Part shown: one piece after another, positions 50,351 to 64,000 of the stretch
Position numbering within the stretch: the stretch's first letter is position 1
Layout: each line of letters begins with the position of its first letter
Source of the DNA: Lingula anatina
Taxonomy: Eukaryota; Brachiopoda; Lingulata; Lingulida; Lingulidae
Direction: 5' to 3'
DNA length: 64,000 nucleotides
Assembly: GCF_001039355.2 (NCBI RefSeq)
Contig: NW_019775887.1
Location: 1 to 64,000 of the forward strand
The notes under the pieces: generated by a model
The model's database searches: none
What the model saw: the letters and a program-made list of their open reading frames with translations, nothing else
What the model was told of the DNA's origin: nothing
Made by a program: the position numbers and the translations under genes

Positions 50351-52923
50351 AGCCTTGGCATTGAAAACCAGTAAAATCTAAGCAGTAAAAATATGCTAAT
50401 TTGTGCATTTTCAGTTTTCATTTGGCCCTTGGAATCGATTTGGCCAGTGTGGATTCTTATGGACCTACATAGTATAGGTCAAACAAAGGGTCAAACATTT
50501 CCATCACAGATTAACTAAATTAATTGACATGTTGATTTTACTTTCAGGTTCCAACATTCAAGTGTGGAAATCTTGTTATCAATGAGTCCAACGCATCATG
50601 TTTGTTCCTGGAGGTAAGAGATTGGTACATGCAATGTACGTGTAATGCTGAATATTATTATTTTATTAAATTTAATATTATATAATTTACAACTTACATT
50701 GGAGGTTTTCTATAACCAAGTCTAATTTTCATCCCTGCACTTGGATTATATGTGAATGTTTTAGAATTTCTAATGGAATAACTTAAAATTGTTCTTAATG
50801 AATCACAGTTCATTTAAACCACCATGTCTTTCTGACATCCCAGAAGGTATACATCCTTTTATTTGAAAGCTTTTATCATTTTTAAGGCCTGAACTGGGAA
50901 TTCAAGATAAATTAAATAGCTTTTCAAGATATTTGCCTATGACATGAAAATATATGATTTTAGGACATTTTCAAACGTACATATTTTACTTTAAATCTTG
51001 TTCTCGATTTACGTGTTACATAATAATAGTAATTATAATATTAATAATAATTATAATAAATTTCTGTGTGGGCCTGCTCCATCTTTCAAAATTTGCTTTG
51101 AAATTAGTATACCAGTTTAGTTCCCACATGTAAATTTAAGGAGCACAGCAAACTGTTGTAAATAAGATATAATTTTTAGCACAATTTTTTCAGGATACTT
51201 ACAAATCTGGAACCCAGCTGATACCCAGTGAGCCAGCCAGGAAGGCCAATGTTCTGCAGAGAATGTTTGAGGTGGAGCATTTATCATAATTTAATGTCCC
51301 CTTCCTTCCTTCCCATCCCTCAGTGGTCTGTCTGCTCTTTTCTTTCTTTCTTTTTCTTTCCTTCTTATTCTTCCTTTTTTTGATACACTCCCCTCTGTAC
51401 TGTATGTCTGTTTGTCCATCTGTCTCTCTCTGTCTCTCGTTCTCCCCCTCTCTCCCCCCCCCACCCCCCCCCCCCCACATTTACTCACGCACACACTGTT
51501 CTCTCTATGGAGTTTCTAGAGCATTAATTAATTGGATGATTTTGTTTCCTCAGGTGCCATCATTCAACAAGGTAGCCTTTGAGGATGTTCTGGGCCAATA
51601 CTTTTTTGCAAAAAAGCCAGAAGATATTGACCAGGTAAACTGGACAGCTAGTTAAGCATTTGAACATTAAATATTTCAACCCCATTAAATTTATATACAG
51701 AGTGGATTAAGATCAGATAGTTGTATTAATGTACACTGAATATGAATATTTTTAAATAAAATATTTAAAAATAAGCACAGTATTTCAGTAAAATGATATT
51801 ATGTAAAAGGTAATTGTTGCTTTAGCTTAAATTTTTTTTTTTTTGGAATATGCCAGGTGAAAATTAAGAGTAAGTAGTAAAGACAAGAGAGAAAACCAAA
51901 AGAAAGTTTTATGTTGCAAAATTAAACATTTTTTTCAATAAAATATTCTATCATTCAATATGTAGTTTAATGATCTTCTTATGGTTATATTTTAGGAAAA
52001 GATGAAGAAAGGTAAGGCAGCACTGAAGGAAGAACTGGCAATGTGGGAGGGATATCTAGTGAAAGTAAGTATGCTGAGCTGTGTGCTGATTCACTAGGGA
52101 AATCATCTTATCAAACCCATTTTTGATTTAAAGAAAAAAAAAACACCTGGCAAGAATTCCCCTGTGGTTTGTTTTTACTCAGTCCATGGTTGTGAAGTGT
52201 ATTCAAGTGATAGAAGATAACTGAGTGGTTTTGCAAATGTCCACACAAAAAATAATAAATAAGTCTAAGTGAGCAAAATGGATGAAAAGAATACAATTGT
52301 AAAAAGATAAATTAGTATTTTGTCATTTTGGATAAGATAGAAGAAAATTTAAATCAATATGCTGATAAAAAAGATGTTTGAGTTGTTTTTGCCAGTAAGT
52401 GTGGAGTCCCAGTACCTTCAAGACATAGGCATTTCACCTATCTTTAATTCATATTTCTTGAAATAGTCCTAAGTAATATAAATGTGTATAGTATTTGTGT
52501 AAAGCACTAGCTGTCCTTTTTTGAAAAATTGAAAAATATATTGGTTGAATTAAGAAAACCATAGCTTTACTTGCTGTCTGCAAAAATTTTAGTTTGTGTG
52601 ACAGTATTTCTAACCTTGCAGGGACGTGGGTGGTGTATTCATAGAAAGTGACAGTCCAGCCCTTGTTATGTTGTTATTGCTAAAAAAAATTCTCTTTTAA
52701 GGCAGGGGGAACTTATCTTGATGGAGGAGGGTTCACTATGGCGGACGCCTTTTTCTTCCCAACTCTGGCATTTTTAGTCCGGAATGGTCTGAAGCTTGGC
52801 CCTACATTTCCCAAGCTGGCTGCCTACTATGATGCTGTGAGCAAGCGTCCTTCTGTCCAGAAATCCTGGCCACCCCATTTTAAAGAATCAGAAGGCAAGC
52901 AACACCTGGCAGATGTGTTGTAA
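49327..52923 (+). CDS. Glutathione S-transferase, GST A-like/rho-type, copy 2
   Basis: Tandem paralogue of the gene at 44781 with the same six-exon phase-0 structure: 49327-49503, 50548-50613, 51194-51271, 51554-51634, 51996-52064, 52702-52923; 230 aa. Exon 3 is one codon shorter and exon 4 one codon longer than in copy 1. The active-site stretch reads YWGSGSPPCWR, with Pro for the second Ser; the family consensus I know has this form. VPTF and INES are kept. Divergence is greatest in exon 4 (VPSFNKVAFEDVLGQYFF), which lines the substrate pocket, so specificity may differ from copy 1. The exon 6 acceptor is TTTTAAG. Exons 5 and 6 are nearly identical to copy 1. Confidence 0.92.
50288..50348. 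repeat. (TA)n microsatellite
   Basis: About 30 TA units in GST copy 2 intron 1. Confidence 0.95.
51295..51478. repeat. Polypyrimidine tract
   Basis: Long CT-rich strand with runs of C near its end, in GST copy 2 intron 3. Gly/Arg/Glu-rich minus-strand open frames here are translations of the tract. Confidence 0.85.
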
Positions 52924-55900
52924 AGCCATATGGTGTGCCTTTTGAAATGGAGGTTTTCTTCATGCGGATCAATTTTATAGACAAAAGGAGAATATCTTAT
53001 TTACTTTTAGGAAACAGGACTATTATTATCATCATTGTTACCATGATTATAAACCTTATAGATGCATATAAATCAATTTTTTGCCACAAAAGCCAACCAA
53101 ATGCCAGCATATAGTTTCAAGTAGTATAATTAAGAGTATTACCAAAAGGCATTGTTTAATTTTACCCGAAAATGTTTGAATGGATTTCTGTGCTGTATGT
53201 CAATGAGGCAGAAAAGTAGGTCACGAAAGTAGGTTAAAATTCAGACCAAAAATTTAAAGAAAGGAGCAGTCTAAAGCTCTTTTACAGATGATCGAATGAT
53301 CCATTCAGTTTATCCCTTCGCATGTCAAATTTACTCGAGTCATATTAGAAACTAGTAGAAGTGGTTTATATGTGTTACTGGGAATCCATGCTCCATCGAT
53401 GCTTGGTTCGTATGTACCTTTAAAACCATTTTAACCAAAATTAAATAAAAATTAAATTTTATTTTCACGTAAACAACCAGTTAAATAGACCAAAGATGCC
53501 CTACATCACTTGTTGAGGAATGTAGAATAGCGCTTTGCAACAATAAACACGACTTTTTGGGGTCAAATTCAAAATCAAGGACTTCCACTTATAATTATTG
53601 ATGTAGATAGTACTGGACTGAAATATTGTCATGTTCCATGTATTTATTTCATAGTTTAGAATATAATATGCAATTAATGAATCTGTGGCATATATCAGTG
53701 CTCTAAATGATGTATTTACAAAGAATGTCTGTGTTTGTGGTATGTGTGAGCAGGCTACAGTGATGCAGTGGAGAGAACGCAGTAGGGAGACATTCAGAAT
53801 AGATGATTCCAGTACTAACTGATCTGCCGACTAAATATGACCGACCACACTTCAAAAGAGATGACGCTGATGGTCTCTCTGCCTCCACACGTTGTTGCTG
53901 CAGGGGCCTAGCAATTAAACCTCGGAGCTGAGATTTGATCTGTTTTATGGCGTGTGTGGAAGCAGGGATACACCCATCCACCCCTGTACCCAAAGAATGA
54001 TGATAACTGAACAGACAACTGGTTTATAATGACTAAAAAAACAACACAATATTCAATGTTTATCATAATGTTTTGTATTTTGCATAAATAGTAAAGTGAA
54101 CATGTTACGATCCAACCCCTAGGCTATATTTTAGATGGTTAAAGAGTCCAGCATGTGGTACGGGATTGGGACAAAAGGAACTTATTTTGTGAAAGAGTTT
54201 CAAAGCTGGACAAGCCCTTTGTAAAAATTCTGGCTGTAGTCATGGTTCTATGAGCAAAAATCAAGCGCAACCGTAACTGCAGCTTACTGCAATAGTCTAT
54301 CCCTGCTTGTTTTTACATTCAACTAAATCCTCAACAAGTATCATCATGGTAATTACTTCATCTTTTCAATGGGCAAAAATGATCAAATTTTGTGATACAT
54401 AATTTTATAATCACAAGTATAATATAATTACACAGCAGTTGTGGTGTATAGAGTAGTCAATTCTTTTATTTTGTTATTACTACTCGATAGGAATGCTTGA
54501 ATTTTAAGAAATTCTGTCTTATAAATACAGTGTCTGTAAAATTCACAATTTTCCCCCATTGAAAAGATTGGGTAATTACAGTATCCTTGTGCCATATCTA
54601 CTTTAACCCAAGCAGCCATCTACTAGAGCTATCCTTTTCATTTTGCCAATTTTTTAAAATTTTTAGTGTCTAAAAAATCTCACAACTGAGGTCATTTGGT
54701 ATTCTTTCAAAAAATTGCACAATGGAGCAAACTGCAGCCTCCAAAGCCACTGGCAGACAGAGACAATTAGGTTACACTCATTTGGGCTCCAAATCTAAAT
54801 AATTCTGAGGGATAAAAAATAAGATACTTGCATTTGAAGAGCACCACTAAAATACCCACTATAATGACTCCTTAAAACATTGTGTTGAATTTCTAAACAT
54901 GTAAACTAATACATAACCAATTAGTTCAAACCAGAATATATATTTGAACTGATGTTGTAGGTTATGTCTTCTGGCTGTAAAAAAAAATATTTATGCATTT
55001 TTTTCTTTAAATTTCAGTACACACACTGGTGACGCAGTGAAAGATTTTTATGTTATTATAATTAAAGCTAGCTTGACACCACCAATGCCATCATCATGAT
55101 GCAATGAATGCATTAATAATTGAACAAACACAAAACCATGTTTATAAGACATACACATAACCCACAAAATCCATGTAGAAAAAATATTCTATTTCTTTAA
55201 AATCTTCATATGTATCATTACATACAGTGTTAGAAATTAACGCTGGACCATCTGCCCGTGGCTGAAAACTTCTCAGCCCCTTCTGAAAGTTGTACATAAC
55301 ACTGACAACTTTCAGAACGGGCTAAGAAGTTTTCCCACCTGGCAGGCATTCGAGCCAGCTACATTTCAAGATGGCTGAACTTTTGGTCCAGCAACTGATT
55401 TTCCTAAGAGGCAAACACTGATTACATATAAAATACACACTACAGTCACTTCAAGAAAATCTATAATTTAGTGTGTGTTCTCTCTTAGGAAGTCGATGTG
55501 AAGACTACGTTTTTTCAAAAAGTTAATTTTTTGAGGTAACAGCTGCCCTATATAATGCCTTTCTCATCTCATCTGCAGCACAGATCTGGACAAAATGTTA
55601 CTATAAAACATTTCCCTGAAAGGATTATTTATAAGGAATGGTATTATGATCATCAACCTTACACAACATTTTCCTATTCTACATTTAGAATCATAAATCA
55701 AAATTTAGATATATTAAGATACAAACCTTTTCTTGACTATCTGAAACAAACTATTACTAGCCAGAACACTGCCACAAATCAAATATCTGTTTGCATTCTG
55801 CAATGTACCTATGCAAGTTTAATGTAAAAGACTTTTGTAATACATCCCATAGTCCCTCCCTGTAAACAGTTTTCTAACTTCTTATTAAACATCATCACAA

Positions 55901-56779
55901 GCAGTATTTAATATCAGCCAGTGATATCTTAAACTACAAGCCGAATAAGAAATATCTCTACAGCTGCTGGTGGGGAAAACAACCCATGAAATATTTAATA
56001 AACTATGAGAATTTTTGACATCTTTGTGTACTGTAAAAAGCACAGATATCAGTATTAGGGACAAAGGAAAAAAATAAATAAATGCACAAGTGACAATAAC
56101 AATTTATCTATAAAATGAAATGGTTGTCTAAAATCACAATGACCAAAAGCAAGTGTCTTTATAACTGTTACAATGAATATGTTTAGAGCCAGCCAGTGAA
56201 CACTGAATGTTTGGTGAGTAAAAATTGTTACTTTTAATAAAAAATTAATGTGGTTCTGAAAGGACATTTCAGATCTTACATGTACACCCTTAACAAGTTA
56301 GTAAGAGAAGTTCTTTTTTTTAGATGAGAATCGACATTTTCTTATATAAAAACCTATTTATAAAGAAAGTTTAAGGGATTGGGTAAAGGTTGGGGGAGGG
56401 GGGAGAGTGCTGACACATTGCACACAATGACCATGAGCTGCTCAAACCATTTGCATGTACATAACACCTTATGGTAAAAGAAAATGCATCACCAATGCTG
56501 GCCTTTCACACTGGAAGCACCCAGGAAATGTCACTGGTTTATGAGCACATCTCAGCTGAACCCGGTAAACTACCAAACTTCAACTCAACCATGGACAAAA
56601 TTAGGAATATTATGTCCAAGACTCAACTAACAATGTCACAGTTGAAACAAAATCGCACATGTATCATATTAAAATTCTGCATAATCAGCTCATTCCTAAA
56701 CTATAAAAATTCTGAATGGCCCATGTCCCCTACTAGGAGACACATTAAAAATTAAAATAAATATCAGTTTGACCAGAGG
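52924..56779. other. Convergent spacer, GST copy 2 and SLC66A2 3' ends
   Basis: Holds the 3' UTRs of GST copy 2 (plus) and SLC66A2 (minus) and a 196-bp hAT-like element (55225-55420). A 96-codon minus-strand frame at 53703-53993 lies in a slightly GC-richer patch, but I recognise no family and no convincing splice context. Nothing else can be supported. Confidence 0.55.
55225..55420. mobile_element. hAT-like MITE with 8-bp target duplication
   Basis: 196 bp beginning CAGTGTT and ending AACACTG, flanked by a perfect 8-bp duplication ATTACATA (55217-55224, 55421-55428). Arms share GCTGGACCA / TGGTCCAGC. The core is a palindrome of two 30-bp arms (55264-55293, 55305-55334) with two mismatches and an 11-nt spacer. 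CAGTG-type ends with an 8-bp duplication are hallmarks of hAT elements. No transposase. Confidence 0.88.
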
Positions 56780-62154
<5,375 letters not shown>

Positions 62155-62769
62155 CTATGTAACTGTTGTATCTGTGTATTCAAATAAGATAAAGTAAGAG
62201 TTTTAAAGTAAATAGTGTAGCACTATGAATCTCTTGTAAATGGCATGGACTGCCTCTTGATATTAACTGCTTTTATATGTAGTCAAGCAGAACATCGATG
62301 GCTGTCAACTTTGCATATTTATAATAATTATTTCTCTATTTGCCAAGTGAAATGTTTGTATATTTGTAGTTGTCCACTTCGTGTAATATGTTTAATGAGT
62401 TTCTTTATCAATTTCATTGATTTAATTGTGCTTTATTTTTGAATGTTTTATCTATTAATTCTCTTGTTTTATAAGCTTTCACTAGGTGGATAATCCACAG
62501 TAAGTAAGTCTAAGCAGATCATTTTTAATCCACGATAAACATCCAAGATGAAAGTAAATTGCATAACTAATTTACTACCATCTGAATATCACAAATGAAC
62601 ACATGAATGAATTTTTAAAAACCTCAAATTTCAAAGACTTAGAGAGCATTCACAACGAGAAGAGACAAGTTCTAGCAAGGCTGATAAATACGGCGGACCT
62701 ACATGAAAGGAAGACCATGTTATCCTTAAATGGTCTCTCAATGAATGCTTTTCAAGTTACATTAAAAAA

Positions 62770-62802
62770 TTTTTTTTTTTTTTTTTTTGGGGGGGGGAGG
62801 GG
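62770..62802. repeat. Poly-T/poly-G junction
   Basis: A T18 run followed by G-rich sequence in the 5' intron of SLC66A2. The open frame across it is not credible. Confidence 0.85.
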
Positions 62803-63176
62803 CAAGCTGGGTAAATACTAAAGTAGTCAGTATAATTTTGCTAAAAAAAGTTTTCAATCTGTATCTTAGGTGATATCCTCCCATTTCCTTACATGTCCAC
62901 TTTTTACACGCTTACGCTATTATTAATCAGTTATAAATAAGCATTAACAAGTCTATATACATTGCACATATATATTTGCTTGTGATCTTCCACGTCCCAA
63001 TATTACCATGCAGTATAATTACTTGGCCATAATTACTTAGTAGAGGCTGGGCGAGTACGTGATAATACGCCATCATTATTCAGGCTGTATGAGTATCTAA
63101 TACAAGAGCGTTCATTAAAATATTCCAAACAATCAACACAATACATTTTTACCGAATTCGTGAACTTTTCACTTAC

Positions 63177-63320
63177 CTGTTCACTGTATTACAACTCAAC
63201 AGCTTGCCAAGACATTAATCTGTCTGTGGTCCACCATCTTGGAATATCATCGGAGCGAATTATTGCTTACATTTTGATTGGTCAAAAATATTGAGAAGTC
63301 AAAGGCGCGAGTCTTGAACA
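63177..63320 (-). promoter_or_regulatory. SLC66A2 5' UTR exon and promoter
   Basis: The exon ends at 63177 with a consensus donor (CAG/GTAAGT, minus strand). Its start is probably near 63240. Upstream lies an inverted CCAAT box (GATTGG, about 63278-63283). There is no TATA box. The region may be bidirectional, as a possible plus-strand exon follows at 63876. Confidence 0.5.
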
Positions 63321-63875
63321 AGTCAGGCCACCAACGAGGTGAAACGTGCCTTTCCAGGCCATGGTGTTTAGACGTTTATTGTGTGAAAAAAAGCCTTAAG
63401 AATTTAGCCATTTCGTCTTTATCACCAAAGTAAACTAGTAATATCCTCTTACAAAACCACTGAAAAGTCCAATTTTTCTAATATATACTTTCACGCATTT
63501 CTAGTTTTATTCTTAGAGCGACTCAAAATGAAAAAACAAAACCAAAAATTGTAATTCACATTTCCAGGAAAACTTCAACTATGCCATATAAGCCACCAAC
63601 AAGTACCTCTTGCCTTAATTTAACTTCCTGAATTCATTTCACAATCAATACTTTTTTTCAAATTTTGTATCATGATCAATTTCCAACTGATATTATATTA
63701 TTATATTATATATTATATTAAAAGATGATGCATGAAATTCAGTTTAAAGAATATTTTGAAATGTGATCTTAAAGCATATGAGAAGATACCAGCAGATCTT
63801 GCCAACACAGTTTATTGATTGTGCATTCACTGATTGAAGTTTTTATTATTAATCTGTTTCATAGTTTTCCTTTAG
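63321..63875. other. No gene recognised
   Basis: AT-rich sequence beyond the SLC66A2 promoter. An ATG at 63361 opens only a very short frame. Could contain a first exon of a plus-strand gene, but this cannot be shown. Confidence 0.4.
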
Positions 63876-63946
63876 ATGGAGGTCATAGTGACATCGAAAG
63901 AATCACATGTTCAGTTAGACAAACTGCAAAAGCTGATTCAGAACTG
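63876..63946 (+). CDS. Possible coding exon at window edge
   Basis: After a pyrimidine stretch and TTTAG acceptor, a frame reading MEVIVTSKESHVQLDKLQKL... runs to a GTGAAA donor-like site at 63947. Its amino acid composition is protein-like and the ATG sits right at the acceptor. I do not recognise the family and the window ends too soon to find the next exon. It could be chance. Confidence 0.25.
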
Positions 63947-64000
63947 GTGAAAAGAGAGACACCCCTGATGCAATCACTATTAATTTTGCTGTTGTGTGCC

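Noticed and set aside
51199-51494. Gly/Arg/Glu-rich minus-strand frames
   Set aside because: Antisense of a polypyrimidine tract in a GST intron.
53703-53993. 96-codon minus-strand open frame as a gene
   Set aside because: No recognisable family, signal or splice context; could be a chance frame in a 3' flank.

Overview
The window is invertebrate animal nuclear DNA. It is AT-rich, its genes are split by many GT-AG introns, and it carries simple-sequence tracts, short non-autonomous DNA transposons and tandem gene families, with no operons or prokaryotic signals. The gene set (TRAPPC8, SLC66A2, GST A-like/rho-type genes, lineage-expanded rhodopsin-class receptors) fits a bilaterian such as a mollusc, other lophotrochozoan or non-vertebrate deuterostome. 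I cannot fix the species from sequence alone. Exon boundaries below were found by hand from splice sites, reading phase and remembered family sequences.

Layout: 1-2.8 kb holds the 5' exons of a minus-strand gene for a secreted protein with an EGF domain, whose remaining exons are not visible here. 6.0-25.3 kb is a complete minus-strand TRAPPC8 gene in 26 coding exons (1452 aa once duplicated exons are counted once). Inside it, 1916 bp are repeated head-to-tail with a single N at the joint, which looks like an assembly error. One of its exons is caught in a 63-bp in-frame minisatellite. 26.4-43.7 kb is a cluster of four plus-strand two-exon class A GPCR genes. They have signal peptides, a cysteine-containing ectodomain, related promoters and the same 5' UTR exon structure. 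44.8-52.9 kb holds two tandem six-exon GST genes of 230 aa each. 56.8-63.2 kb is a minus-strand SLC66A2 (PQLC1) gene, and a possible plus-strand exon lies at the very end.

The most interesting part is the GPCR cluster. Exon 1 and the promoter group the copies as (1,2) and (3,4), while exon 2, the C-terminal tail and the 3' flank group them as (1,3) and (2,4). A stray exon-2 fragment lies between copies 2 and 3. This points to duplication of a gene pair followed by recombination or gene conversion limited to one half of the genes. The introns of copies 1 and 3 each carry a related Harbinger-like element with a TTA target duplication, in opposite orientations. Two further non-autonomous DNA elements with recognisable target duplications were found: a 196-bp hAT-like element at 55.2 kb and a 602-bp TA-flanked element at 30.5 kb. 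TRAPPC8 and SLC66A2 are housekeeping trafficking and transport genes with no evident functional link to the receptors.
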